DNA of 64,000 nt from contig NC_026661.2 in assembly GCF_000004075.3 (NCBI RefSeq), positions 20,798,307 through 20,862,306 on the forward strand, in the 5' to 3' direction. Source of the stretch: Cucumis sativus (lineage: Eukaryota > Streptophyta > Magnoliopsida > Cucurbitales > Cucurbitaceae). The notes beneath the pieces were generated by a model. The model did no database searches. It saw only the letters and a program-made list of their open reading frames with translations, and was not told the origin of the DNA. The translations under genes and the position numbers were made by a program. Within the stretch, counting starts at the first letter, position 1, and every line of letters begins with the position of its first letter. Positions 12,523-23,992 of the stretch are shown piece by piece.

Positions 12523-13167
12523 ATGGCAATCAAATGTGGTTTAATTGTTTGTCTATTCCTAAGCTCGCTCTCCATCGCCCATTCCTTCTTCGACGATAAA
12601 ACTCAGGTTGAAATATGCTTCAAATCTTGTTTAAACGTATGTCTCTACGATAAGAAAAGCATTCGTTTTTTGTGCCCGTTGAAATGCACCAAAATTTGCG
12701 TGGCCGACCCGTGGACCAAAAACTTCCAAGCCCTACTGACCAAAAAGGATTCGTCGTGTGAGCTCGACTGCGCAACTTCTAAGTGTACCAACTCAATTAG
12801 CACGAACGATATTATAGGTTTGAAATTTACACTCCTCCACTTTCTCACTTTCTTTTTGTTATACTTTATTTGCTAATAAATTTCTTATTTGAAGCACCTA
12901 TCATACAAAGACTATAATAACAAAACATATATACGGTACCGTGTTTATTAATAATTATTTTCACAAACTAAAATACCTTCTTATATTTTCACAAACTAAA
13001 ATACCTTCTTAGTGAACATTAAGTTGTTTTTGGAAGATTAAGTTTTGTGATTGATACACAATATTTGAAGTTAATTAGCTTTGTTTGTTTTTGTTGATGC
13101 AGATGAAAAAGAAATGGGGAAGTGTGTGGATTCTTGCACTCAAAAATGTTCCAACAATGAGAATTGA
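12523..13167 (+). CDS. Thionin-like cysteine-rich secreted protein (left palindrome copy)
   Basis: Two exons (12523-12817 and 13103-13167, donor GTTTGA, acceptor TTGATGCAG, intron phase 1) encode 119 residues. A signal peptide (about 1-21, hydrophobic, ending IAHS) precedes 12 cysteines in four triplets. These are C-x3-C-x3-C, ten residues, C-x3-C-x3-C, a 19-residue linker, C-x3-C-x4-C, then after the intron C-x3-C-x3-C. The pattern matches proteins annotated in plants as thionin-like protein 2. A defence or antimicrobial role is family-level guesswork and not shown by the sequence. I start at 12523 because the ATG at 12506, corresponding to the one the mirror copy can use, is out of frame here. 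The predicted protein is identical to the mirror gene's over its whole length. The two genes converge. Confidence 0.85.
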
Positions 13168-14572
13168 TGATGTGGATCTCCTAAATCAACCTTTACCTCT
13201 TTTTTTTCTTTCTTTTTCTCCACAAAAAATATAAGTCAGTTTTGTATGAAACAAATTTATTGTTGTATTGTTTCATCATATTATAAATGAAACTCCATTA
13301 TTTCTGTTGGAAGAAAGTTTATGTTTTTTAAATCGATTCACACCTTTTATAAATTTAATTGATAGAATAAATTCATATTTAAATTGATACAAAAATCTTT
13401 TTTTTTTTAAATAAAAATTCTATAACATATATGCTATATAAAATTCAAATTTTAAAATATATATCAATCATTTTTTTTCTTGGATTTTGGTCGCTTACTT
13501 CCTTCTTTCGTTCGAAACCCTAAAGAAAGTTTGAAAACCATTTGAAACCACCAATTCATCAAAGAATTCAAAACGAGAGCATTGTTGATATTATAATAAA
13601 GATAAAATTTAAACATAAGTTTTATGAATTAAATAAATAAATATTTAAATTATAAAATTTAAATTCAAATTGTTATTAAAAATATTGTCATAAGTTTATT
13701 TAGGAGAAAAACGCCATTGAGGAAATATTTATTAAACATAAGTTTTATGAATTAAATAAATAAATATTAATTAATTTGATTTAAATACTAAAAAATCCAA
13801 AATTTAGTTTATTTAGTAGATATTGGGAAAATTTTACTAATCCAGAAAATAAGTGTGTAATCATAATTAGCACGATTGTATGGATGAAATATAATGACTC
13901 AGGAATGGTTGAAATTGTCATAACCATTTTTTATATTAACCATACTTACTATTTATTACCAAAATATAAATATAAATCATACGAAAAATACTGAATTAGT
14001 GATTGTCATTATTTTAGAGATTAGATTTCATAATATTTGAATTCAAAATATTATAAAATGTAATGAATAAGGACCGTTGAAAATCTAGCAATATTTTAGA
14101 AAAATCTTTATTAAACATCTTTTATGAATTAAATAATGTTATAACAAAAAATGTCTCATCATCCATGCTTTTATATACCGTAGAAAAGGAAATATATATT
14201 CATAGAAATTAAAGAGGTTAGCTTAACGGGAGTAACATACCCTATCATTTTTTATTTCCTATGTTACTTAAGTAAATAAGAAAAAAAAACCAAGTAATGA
14301 ATAATGTTGTATTCTTCTTGAGTATGCATAGCTAGCTAAAGTGAGTTAGGGCCTAGGATTGTCAAGAAATTAAATGCATCTTTGCCTCTTTACCCTCTCT
14401 TTATATGAATTTGATCTTCTTCAAATGAACTTCCATCTTCACATGCTGGATATTGAACTTTTGAAAAAAAAAATTGAGAATGAAAGAAAAACAAACTAAT
14501 GGAATAAAATATTCAATAATGTTTGTAGAAAAAAATCAAGAAAACTCTTTATATAGTAATGAAAGTTGAAGA

Positions 14573-14910
14573 AATGTAAATGAAAAACCATTAATCTTCT
14601 GTAACTAATTATATTACAAAAAATTAAAAATTAAAAGATATTTAATTTCTAAAATGTAGATGAAAAACCATTAGTCTTCCCTAACAAATTATATTCTAAA
14701 AAACAAAATTAAAAATGAAAATATATTTAAGTTTTAATTGATTTCTAAAATGTAAATGAAAAGCCATTAGTCTTCCATAACTAATTATGTTATAAAAACA
14801 AAATTAAAAATGAAAAGATATTTAATTTTTAATTAATTTCTAAAATGTAAATAAAAACCATTAATCTTCCCTAATTAATTATATTACAAAAAAACAAAAT
14901 AAAAAATGAA
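14573..14910. repeat. Tandem array, four units of about 80-95 bp
   Basis: Each unit starts AATGTA(A/G)ATGAAAA.CCATTA(A/G)TCTTC and ends with an AT-rich tail and TTTCTAAA. The four copies are diverged, with unit lengths between about 80 and 95 bp. Confidence 0.85.
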
Positions 14911-15219
14911 TTTACCACAAAACCAAAAAGTAAATTAAAAAATAAAATTAAACTTAAAGGTATAACGGAGAAGAAAAATTTTCTCCACATTCACGCTTTA
15001 TATATATATATATATACACCGTATTTTGTCATGCATTTTTTATTTATTTATTTATTATTATTATTATTATTTTAAAAGAATTCAATTTTAAATTTTAATT
15101 CTTAATTCCTAAAATTTAAATTTATGTTTTTCGTTCGTCTGGATATTAAAATTAAAAATAAAAGTTTTTTCTCCCTATTTTTTTTTCAACCATCTTCGTT
15201 TTCCTTTGTCATCACGCTC

Positions 15220-15356
15220 TTGCTCTTTTTCCCACTATCTCCGTTTTCGTTCGTCTTGCTCTTTTTCCCACTATCTCCGTTTTCGTTCGTCTTGCTCTTT
15301 TTCCCACTATCTCCGCTTTCGTTCTCTTTTTTCCACTATCTCCGTTTTCGTTCGTC
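15220..15356. repeat. Minisatellite with 36-bp unit
   Basis: TTGCTCTTTTTCCCACTATC followed by TCCGTTTTCGTTCGTC repeats at 15220, 15256 and 15292, with degenerate partial copies before and after. It reads as a repeated Ser/Phe/Leu-rich frame, which explains the long open frame over it. Confidence 0.92.
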
Positions 15357-16076
15357 ATCACGCTCTTTTTACCACTCCCACTACCATATTCACCTTATCC
15401 CACTATGCCATATTCTCCCATTTGTTTGCCTAGTCTGCACTTCACTTCACTATCTAAAAAATTTGTCTTATAAAAAGAGAAGAAGAAGAAAGGATTTTTT
15501 CAGGAGAGGATTTTTTCTGGAATTTTACGGTTATAAAATGAATCTCGAATGTATGAAGAACTTGAAGAAATCGCACCGATGCATATCTTGCTAAGATGTA
15601 TATAAGTTTTGAATTTTATGGTATAATTTTATGATTTTATCTTTATTATAATATCAACAATGCTCTCGTTTTGAATTCTTTGATGAATTGGTGGTTTCAA
15701 ATGGTTTTCAAACTTTCTTTAGGGTTTCGAACGAAAGAAGGAAGTAAGCGACCAAAATCCAAGAAAAAAAATGATTGATATATATTTTAAAATTTGAATT
15801 TTATATAGCATATATGTTATAGAATTTTTATTTAAAAAAAAAAAAGATTTTTGTATCAATTTAAATATGAATTTATTCTATCAATTAAATTTATAAAAGG
15901 GTGTGAATCGATTTAAAAAACATAAACTTTCTTCCAACAGAAATAATGGAGTTTCATTTATAATATGATGAAACAATACAACAATAAATTTGTTTCATAC
16001 AAAACTGACTTATATTTTTTGTGGAGAAAAAGAAAGAAAAAAAAGAGGTAAAGGTTCATTTAGGAGATCCACATCA

Positions 16077-16741
16077 TCAATTCTCATTGTTGGAACATTT
16101 TTGAGTGCAAGAATCCACACACTTCCCCATTTCTTTTTCATCTGCATCAACAAAAACAAACAAAGCTAATTAACTTCAAATATTGTGTATCAATCACAAA
16201 ACTTAATCTTCCAAAAACAACTTAATGTTCACTAAGAAGGTATTTTAGTTTGTGAAAATATAAGAAGGTATTTTAGTTTGTGAAAATAATTATTAATAAA
16301 CACGGTACCGTATATATGTTTTGTTATTATAGTCTTTGTATGATAGGTGCTTCAAATAAGAAATTTATTAGCAAATAAAGTATAACAAAAAAAGAAAGTG
16401 AGAAAGTGGAGGAGTGTAAATTTCAAACCTATAATATCGTTCGTGCTAATTGAGTTGGTACACTTAGAAGTTGCACAGTCGAGCTCACACGACGAATCCT
16501 TTTTGGTCAGTAGGGCTTGGAAGTTTTTGGTCCACGGGTCGGCCACGCAAATTTTGGTGCATTTCAACGGGCACAAAAAACGAATGCTTTTCTTATCGTA
16601 GAGACATACGTTTAAACAAGATTTGAAGCATATTTCAACCTGAGTTTTATCGTCGAAGAAGGAATGGGCGATGGAGAGCGAGCTTAGGAATAGACAAACA
16701 ATTAAACCACATTTGATTGCCATAACATTGCTGCTCTCCAT
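16077..16741 (-). CDS. Thionin-like cysteine-rich secreted protein (right palindrome copy)
   Basis: The exons are 16429-16741 and 16077-16141 (phase-1 intron). They give 125 residues from the first in-frame ATG (MESSNV leader), or 119 from methionine 7 at 16723. The signal peptide and twelve cysteines are the same as in the 12523 gene, and the predicted protein from methionine 7 onward is identical. The MESSN start also occurs at the broken locus at 19762, so it is probably the older start. The gene is transcribed towards its twin; the two 3' ends lie about 2.9 kb apart. Confidence 0.85.
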
Positions 16742-16857
16742 CTCTATTAATTATGGATGAATTGATGAAGACGGAGGATATTCTCTAAATCAAAAGCTTT
16801 TCTCTTTAACAATATATTTGTTCTCTCTTGATCCTCTTCTATTGCATGTGGACACAC

Positions 16858-16864
16858 TTAAATA
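16858..16864 (-). promoter_or_regulatory. TATA-like box of the 16741 gene
   Basis: TATTTAA on the minus strand in the same GCACACCTATTTAAGTG context as in the left arm. Confidence 0.55.
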
Positions 16865-17655
16865 GGTGTGCAACTTTAGATCTATTCATTTCAGCCTAAA
16901 TTTAAATATTTCTATTTTTAAATTTAGTTTTAACTAATTTTGTGTTTTTTGTGCTAAAATTTAGCTATAATAATAGACCATAAAAACCCCTATTATTATT
17001 TAGATTCAATCAATAAAAGCATAAGAAATAGATATAGTAATTTACCCTTTTGATTAATTAATTAACTGACAGTTTGAAATTGAAGATTAATATTTTTTAA
17101 ATCTAAACTAACATTAAATCTTACATAAAACAAAAATTATATCCGATCATTATCATCCATTAAACTAATTATCAAACGGATTGGACATTATTGTTCGTTA
17201 CGAGTTTACTATACACTTTAGAGGCAAAATCGTTTTGAAGATGAGTAATGTTATTTTACGATGAAAACGATTAAGTGATGACGTACTTTATATAACATAA
17301 AATATTAATTTATACTATATTATCTTATAATTAATGTTAACTCATTCATACTAACTTATTCAATAACAATAATATACTTTTAGTATTCTCTCACATGCAT
17401 GCATGGACCATATTACAAAACTCAATAACAAATCAATTTTTAAAATGGAAATATTGTGAAAATTACCAAATACAAAACGTTTATTTGAAATTTCATGGTA
17501 AAGTTTGTGAAACAAATGGATTAAAGGATTTTAATTCTTTGCTTTCTTTATTAGATTATTTAGACTTGTACGAGCCATTTTTTAATGGTTCTAAAGATAA
17601 AGAATTATAAGGGTTTACTTTATGTACTATGTAAGTTATGATATACTATAGTGAA

Positions 17656-17656
17656 G

Positions 17657-17701
<45 letters not shown>

Positions 17702-17702
17702 G
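17656..17702. repeat. AT microsatellite
   Basis: An AT dinucleotide run, interrupted once, lies just outside the outer end of the right palindrome arm. It may mark where the duplication broke. Confidence 0.9.
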
Positions 17703-17899
17703 TAAGTTCTAGAGTTTTGAATCTAATTGCTAAATTTGCAACTATCTATTTTCTTAATTCTAACAAAGCGGGAATGATGATGGCGTTAAGGGGATATCCA
17801 CTTAGGAGAGATGTGCAAGTGTATCGATTGAACCATGTATTTTTTTTTTAAAAGAATACATGTATTTTAGAGGGTGCTAACTCACAATGCACAAATTGT

Positions 17900-18059
17900 T
17901 GTAGAGGCATCGAGAACAATACATTATTTTAAGGAATATTTTCGCACCCTCCTCGGTAGTATTCGAAAATAAATATATCCATTAACGTTTGTAGAGGCAT
18001 TAAGAACACATTTAAGGATGCCTCCTTGCTGGTATTAAAGAATAAATACATTAATGTTT
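17900..18059. repeat. Tandem duplication of about 70-90 bp
   Basis: Two units each start TGTAGAGGCAT and end near AATAAATA..CATTAA(C/T)GTTT, with diverged middles. No coding content. The rest of 17704-18143 shows nothing recognisable. Confidence 0.7.
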
Positions 18060-18143
18060 AATGAGTCTTTTTCCGTATTTATATTTTAGCATTTATTTGG
18101 TTGCTTTCAGAAAATATTATATGGTAGATTTCAATTATATATG

Positions 18144-18912
18144 TGTTGAATAAGAAATTTTGAGACCAATCACAAGTTGCCACATCATTTATTATGTTAA
18201 TGATGAAAAGTACAAATAATTAAATTTGTAACTAATTAAAATTGACATATGCCCCAAATTAAAGAGTTAAAAATAAATAAATTGGTCTTTCTAATAATGC
18301 CACATGTTTTCATATTAATCGTTGGATTAAGTTAATCATTTTAGTTCAATTAAATATTATTTACTTGGACTAAGTTCAATTAAGCCCAAAAATAAGCTTA
18401 ATTGAGCTCAAAGACTAAATATAACCTAAGTCCATATGGTTGAGTCCATGAGTCTGGTCCATGGACCAACCAGGTTAAAACCCATAAAACCCACCAGTGA
18501 ACTCTATAAATAGAGGAATTCTCCTCATTTGTAGGGGTTGGAAAATTTTGACTGATCTAGAGAGAATTCTTCCCAGAGCTAGAAGACCCCCTAACTCCTG
18601 AAGTCGACCATGCTCGAAGATTGAAGCTTCTTTAAAGATACAAGCTTTCTTCCAAGGCTCCAACTTCAAGAACATCACGTGCTCCGCTTCATCCAAATCA
18701 AGCTGAAGCATCCAGTCGAGAGAGAATCAGAGGATCAAATTCTAGAGATTGAACCGCATCGCATCAAATCAACAAAAATACAACATCAACCCAAGTTCAA
18801 GTCCACGAATTAAATTTCTTCGGAAATCTCGTGTGAACAACATCCACAACTAATGAAAGGATTTCTAGGTCCTTAGAAAGGTAAATAATATTATTTTGCT
18901 AAATTTTCAACG
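18144..18912 (+). mobile_element. Solo LTR, probably Ty1/copia-like
   Basis: The stretch starts TGTTGAA and ends TTCAAC(G), giving short inverted ends as LTRs have. A TATA box (TATAAATA at 18505-18512) sits in its middle, followed by leader-like sequence. No coding region or second LTR is nearby, so it looks like a solo LTR. No clear target duplication was found. The family is assigned from a remembered resemblance to cucurbit copia LTRs. Confidence 0.5.
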
Positions 18913-19121
18913 AGGAAGTCAACCAAGGGTACTTCAACCAAGGATATGTGTTTTAGATGCACAATTGAAAGAGACGTTTGGTGTTTGATAAAAGAGATGA
19001 AAAATTGTTTGGCAAAGGTATAGTTTTCCATTATCCAACAAAAACAAGTAAAAATTATCGTTGCTTAGCTTTAACAAAACTCTAGAACTTTATAAGAGTT
19101 CATTAAAAAAACATGCCTTAT

Positions 19122-19762
19122 GGACGAGAGCAAGAATACACACACCTCCCCACTTCTTCTGCAGCTGCATCAACAAAAACAAATCAACTAATTACCTTCA
19201 AATATTGTGTATCAACCAAAAAAAACTTAATGATCTTCAAATATTGTGCATTGCTAGCACTTCTCTGCTGCATCAATCAGAATATATAGTATAAAAGGCT
19301 CCATCCTGTTCAATTACAATTGCCGTGGTCCATTTGGGTCGAGAGAAATAACAGAATTTTCAAGGACAAGACTAGAACTCAGTTATTATTTTTAACACAA
19401 TCCCTCTTCGACTTTGTCTCCCACGTTTGATTAGCAGATAAAAAAGAGCAAAGTAGTGTAAATTTCGAACCTGGATCTTCCTTTGTGCTAAACTTGGTAC
19501 ACGAGGGAAATGCGCAGTTGTGCACGCAAGAGAATTGATTTCCCTGCTGTGACCCGCGGATGAGATTGGCGCTCTTAGATCAGCAAGTTTTGAAGCATCT
19601 CTTGAGGCATTCGGAGACAGGAATGCCGGGTGTGACGGCGCAGGTGACGACGCAGGTGCCGTAACAGTCTTGGAAAGAGGTATAAGAATTGGCCATGGAG
19701 AGCAAGCTCAGGAATAGCCAAGCAGTTAAAGCACATTTCATTCCCATATTGCTGCTCTCCAT
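19122..19762 (-). pseudogene. Broken thionin-like locus
   Basis: This is a relic of the same two-exon family as 12523 and 21872. It has an MESSN start, a signal-peptide region, matching cysteine-triplet segments in exon 1 (down to about 19471) and an exon-2 counterpart at about 19122-19164 after a TTGATGCAG acceptor. The frame is broken in at least two places, so I treat it as a fossil. Its promoter block, with a TATA-like TATTTAA at 19851-19857, resembles that of the palindrome genes. The neighbouring 18913-19121 and 19858-19974 show nothing else. Confidence 0.8.
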
Positions 19763-19974
19763 GATATTGATGTTTATTGATGATTGATGATGGGGATCTA
19801 AATGAAAAGGCCTGAACTTTATTGCTGTGTTCTTCTTCTATTGTGGACATTTAAATAGGTGTGTGGAACTTTAGACTTTTTATTTGAGCCTAAATTTAAA
19901 TATTTCTATTTCAAAGAATACTTAACTAACTCTTTGTAATTACTTTTTTTTTTTTAAAATTATCTATAGTAGGC

Positions 19975-20710
19975 ATTCTTTTTAAAAAATATAACAAAAT
20001 ATTTACGTATAGAACAATTTCGAAAACGGCCGCATACCCATAATAAAAAATACAAAAAATGTTCATGATTAATTGACATCATCCCGTGCGTAATATATTT
20101 GGGAAACGATCGTTTAGATTTGTCTATTCTTTTCCATACGATCGTTCATATTTTTTGGTACGCGATCATTTAGATTTGACACACCATCGTTTAATTCAAT
20201 CGTTTAAATTTGCGTGACAAAATCTAAACGATTTTTTTAAAATTTTTTTGGTATATGATGGTTTAGATTTGACACTAAATTTGATCATTTAAATTGCTAG
20301 CCAAATCTCAACAATTTTTTTTACACGATCGATTTGGCTATTTTTGTACACGATCGGTTCCATTTGTCAATCCAACACAGGATCTTAAAAAAATCAAACA
20401 AAAGTTTGAAAAAATATAAAAAAATTAGCAAAGAAAGAAAAAGACATGAAAAGAATTACAAAAAAGAGAAAGAAAGAAAAGAAAAATGGCAGAACATGAA
20501 AAGGAAGGGCATGCAAATGGAAATATTTAAAAAAATTGTAGAAGAAAAAAAACGATGAATTTTTTTTTTTCGCAGAAGCGAAAAAGAAAAAAGATCGTAT
20601 AAGAGAGAAGAAAGACGATGATAGGAAGGATAAACTTTAAAATTTTAAAAAAACAGTAAATTTAATGTACTTTTTCAATTTGTCACACATATTGTAAATA
20701 TTTGTCCGTT
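19975..20710. mobile_element. Non-autonomous DNA transposon (Mutator-like?), copy 1
   Basis: The sequence is shared with 26715-27510: acaatttcgaaaa, then aataaaaaatacaaaaaatg, then repeats of the phrase CGATCGTTTAGATTTG, then a purine-rich tail. The left end (aacaaaatatttacg) and the right end (gtaaatatttgtcc) are roughly inverted, which suggests a TIR element. It has no transposase. A lysine-rich open frame at 20334-20558 is low-complexity sequence inside it. Confidence 0.55.
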
Positions 20711-21690
20711 CATTCTATTTAGAAAAGTTAACCTTAAACAAATAAAAAGACGAAAAAAAAATGCATAGGTGAGATGCTTTCATCTTCTAAATCTCAAGAG
20801 CGGCATCAGTTCAAATATTGTCAAGTGATATTTTGATTTTTTCTAAAAAATTATTATTCTTTAAATCTTTTATTTGTGTCATAAACAGGAAGGAGTGTTG
20901 TAATTCGAACTGCACTTAATCATTGTTCAATATAAAATAATAAGAAAATACATATAATTAATTACTTTTAACATCCATCTCGCTCTTAGCTAAAAATATA
21001 TTAATTAGAAAATCTTGAACAAAACTAGAGTTTGGTCTGTGATTCATAAATTATTTTACGAAGAAATACACATTTTCGATTCTAATTTAAAATTTTGAAA
21101 ATTAAATTAAAAAAATACAATTTATGGTTGATGATGAATTTGAAATCGCAAGTGTTTCATATACATGAATTTTCTAAAAACAAAATTTAAATACAAAGAA
21201 AAGACTTATTGTTTTTTTAAAATAGGTAATTTGAAAGTTTGTTTTGGAAAAACCATTTATCAAAATAAGTATACCAAATACGTTTTAATTGTTTTCATTG
21301 TGTTTTTTGTTTTGAAAACATAAAAACAAAAACAAATCTAAAAGTCCCGATTTTCAACCGATTTCAATATACAACATAGAAGTTAATTGGTAGTAGGGAA
21401 GTGTCCACCTAGTGTGTGTGTTTTTTTTATAAAGTTAATTTGATAGTTGGAAAATATTAATATTTTTTTTTTCTAAACTAAAATAAATTTGTCGTGAGAA
21501 TCTAGACTAATATAAAAGATAAATTATCCTAATGGAAAGTTAACTGGATTTGAAAGATTAATTAGGCATATCATCAAGAGTTATCAATGATATATACTAA
21601 TATCTATGGTGGTAGAAAGTTCTATTAACGATAAAACTCTAAACATTTTTCTATATATTTACAATTTTTTTATAAATGTTGTTAGCTTGA

Positions 21691-21694
21691 TATA

Positions 21695-21741
<47 letters not shown>
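21691..21741. repeat. AT microsatellite
   Basis: A nearly pure AT run, interrupted once by TTA, lies about 130 bases before the 21872 start codon and about 60 bases before that gene's likely TATA box. The preceding 20711-21690 shows no gene or repeat I recognise. Confidence 0.92.
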
Positions 21742-21802
21742 GTATTTATTTAATATTAGCTATTTGTTGGCCTCTCAAATCAAGTTTAAAAGAAATTCCA
21801 CC

Positions 21803-21812
21803 AATATATAAG
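21803..21812 (+). promoter_or_regulatory. TATA box of the 21872 gene
   Basis: AATATATAAG lies 60-69 bases upstream of the start codon and is followed by a short A/G-rich leader. It is assigned by position. Confidence 0.5.
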
Positions 21813-21871
21813 TCTTCAACCCTAGAAGAGGAAGGGGAAAACAAAGGCTTTATTTTTACATATCCTCATCA

Positions 21872-22617
21872 ATGGAGAACGTTTTGGCAAAGAAATGGGC
21901 TTTAATGGCTTGGCTGTTGCTGACCTCGCTCTCCACCGCTAATTCCACCTCTTTTCAAGAATGCTACGCCACCTGCTTCGTCATATGCGCCATCACACCC
22001 GGCGTTGCCTTCTCCGACTGCCCATTGAGATGCCTGCAAGCTTGCATCGTCCCGTCTTTTCCTATTGACGATGCCGATGTCGTCCATCGGCAACAACAGC
22101 AAAATCATTTCTTCTGCAAGCTTGGCTGTGCAGCTTCCTCCTGTACTAAGTTTAGCACAAAACAAAATCCAGGTTTGAAATCTACCATTCATTTTTAACA
22201 ATATATCGTTTGTAAAATACACTTCAAAATAAATGTTAAAAGTTATATAATTTTCTTTCAAATAATTAAACACTTGAAAATGTATATCAAACACGTTACT
22301 CGTATCCAATAACTAACTCATTACCTTACTTACGGCAAAGATGAACATTTTCATATTTTTTAACCTGAAATTCTGATAGAAAGCGACTTAATACATAAAA
22401 TTTATCTCTAATTTGGTTGGTAAGCATTTTTATTTGGAAGATTAGGAGTATATAACAAAGTTGTGACGAAAAGTAATTTTTTTTAATGAAATTTATTTGC
22501 TTGGTTCACATGTGAAGTTTTATTTATTAATATTATTATAAATTTTTGTGTGATGCAGGTGAAAGAAAAGTGGGGAGGTGTGTGGATTCTTGCTCTCAAA
22601 CATGTTCCATGAATTGA
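21872..22617 (+). CDS. Thionin-like cysteine-rich secreted protein
   Basis: Exons 21872-22172 and 22559-22617 (donor GTTTGA, acceptor TGTGATGCAG, phase 1) encode 119 residues. A signal peptide (about 1-25, ending TANS) is followed by four cysteine triplets: CYATCFVIC, ten residues, CPLRCLQAC, a linker with a run of four glutamines, CKLGCAASSC, and CVDSCSQTC from exon 2. Spacing matches the 12523 and 57554 proteins, so it is a full-length family member. It stands alone, without an obvious sister copy of its flanks in this window. A secreted defence peptide is the family-level expectation; function is unproven. Confidence 0.87.
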
Positions 22618-23854
22618 TGAAAATTGCATCTACTAAATGAAGCCAATGTACTATTTTTTTTTTCTTTTGGAAAAATAAGTGCATAGTATAAGTAATATAT
22701 ATATTATTGTGTTTTATTAGAAATTAAACTATTATTATTGTTGTTGCAATTTCTTTCTATACTAAATTAGAAAGAATATTGGGTTGAAGTGTGTTAAAAA
22801 AGGAAAATCAAGTTAGCTTTATATTTTAATTGTTATGGTTACATTTTAGGCCCTTTGACATTTTCTTTCTTTTGAAAATAATGGAGGCTATAAAACAATT
22901 AATTACTTCACTTTTAAATTTATTTATTTGTTATCTGCTTTTTTTTTTTTTTTTACGGACCTTTTAGAAATGGAAGCCAAGGTTGGAAAAGTAGAAAAAA
23001 TGTTTGTTTTTAACTAAGATAATATATATTATTAACTTTTTTTCACTCCATCTACTTAAGTCTTTTTTTTTCTTTAGTCAATTAGTGATTTAGAATGGCG
23101 TATGATGATCATAATAGGTGGTCTATATTAAATTTACCCTCGCTCCAATCAATTCAAACTTTTGAATCAATTGATAATTTAATTAAAATGATGAAGTTAA
23201 TAAAAAATATAAAGAAATAAACTTAATTAAAAAGAACCAAATTATTTGTTATTTAAAAAATTAATCAAAATAAGCTATAAATATATTTAGCTGAAAAGAT
23301 GAAAGAAAAGCTATGGAAAAAAGTTGTAAGAAAACAATCACAACTAAAAAAGCAAACAAAATATAGGTTTTTCTTTTTTTCTTTTAAGATAAGATTTGAA
23401 TATTTTCTAACCATGTTATTTTGGGGTAGTGAATACTAAAACCACCTCAAAACATACTTATACATAAAATGTGTATAATGAAGGGACGTAAACCTTTAAT
23501 ATTAGAGGTGTGAGAATTTTAGTGGTGTAAAAATATTTAAATGGGTTTTGTGTTTTGGAGAAAGTTTATTGAAATTATTATATCATATGGTAAAGTAGAG
23601 AGGGTTCACGTGTGGGTATGTATTATTGATATTACATTGGAAAGGCCAATTTTTCTTTGGATCTTTGGCAGTATATAAGCCCGTGAACTTTCCTTGACCA
23701 ATGGGGATACCAATGACAACTCACCATTTTTAAACTTTTAAGAAAAGGATTAAAATATTAATATGAATTTGATATATTTGAAGAATTGTTTTTTTTATTT
23801 GATTTTAATTTAGTCTATAGATTTAAAAATATATTAAAATTTTAACTTTTGAGA
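22618..23854. other. Intergenic AT-rich DNA
   Basis: No gene or defined repeat is visible here. It contains the 3' flank of the 21872 gene, with several poly-T and poly-A runs. Confidence 0.5.
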
Positions 23855-23927
23855 TTGATGAACATGGATGGAACATATGACCTTTAGATATTTAGTCTAA
23901 TGCTCTCTCAACTAAGCTATCTCCACC
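23855..23927 (-). pseudogene. tRNA-Phe-derived relic
   Basis: The minus strand reads GGTGGAGATAGCTTAGTTGA, then GAGAGCATTAGA, then TCTAAAGGTC. This follows plant nuclear tRNA-Phe closely through the D arm, anticodon arm and variable loop. The T arm still pairs (ATATG with CATGT) but its loop has lost TTCGA, and the acceptor stem no longer pairs. The anticodon position reads AAA where GAA is expected. It is a tRNA pseudogene or the head of a tRNA-derived SINE; no SINE body was recognised. Confidence 0.7.
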
Positions 23928-23992
23928 ATTGATGTAATAATTCTTCATCATTATATATATACAGTGTTTAATATATGAAAGTGGTATATATA

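Larger units (their letters stand above)
11605..13608. repeat. Left arm of a large inverted repeat
   Basis: This stretch is the reverse complement of 15634-17643. The outer boundary is where catAACTTACATAGTACATAA stops matching, the inner one at GATAAAAT. In every part I compared by eye the arms differ by about 1-2 bases per hundred. The arm carries the whole 12523 gene with its promoter and about 0.9 kb upstream. Confidence 0.93.
13609..15633. other. Spacer of the inverted repeat
   Basis: About 2.0 kb of unique AT-rich sequence separates the two arms. It contains two tandem arrays (14573-14910 and 15195-15370), a TA run at 15001-15016 and TTA repeats just after. A 156-codon open frame at 15124-15594 comes from the minisatellite and is not taken as a gene. 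Confidence 0.7.
15634..17643. repeat. Right arm of the large inverted repeat
   Basis: This is the reverse complement of 11605-13608, with small substitutions and one-base indels scattered along it. It carries the mirror gene at 16077-16741 and its promoter. Confidence 0.93.

Noticed and set aside
15124-15594. 156-codon frame with repeated SPFSFVLLFFPL segments
   Set aside because: It is produced by the 36-bp minisatellite, whose unit is a multiple of three; no homologue or signal of selection.
20100-20340. Regularly spaced CGATCGTTTAGATTTG repeats resembling a CRISPR array
   Set aside because: Spacing and sequence are irregular, the same phrases recur in a second dispersed copy (26715-27510), and the DNA is plant nuclear.
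20334-20558. Lysine-rich 74-codon frame
   Set aside because: Low-complexity purine-rich tail of the transposon copy; the second copy has no matching frame.
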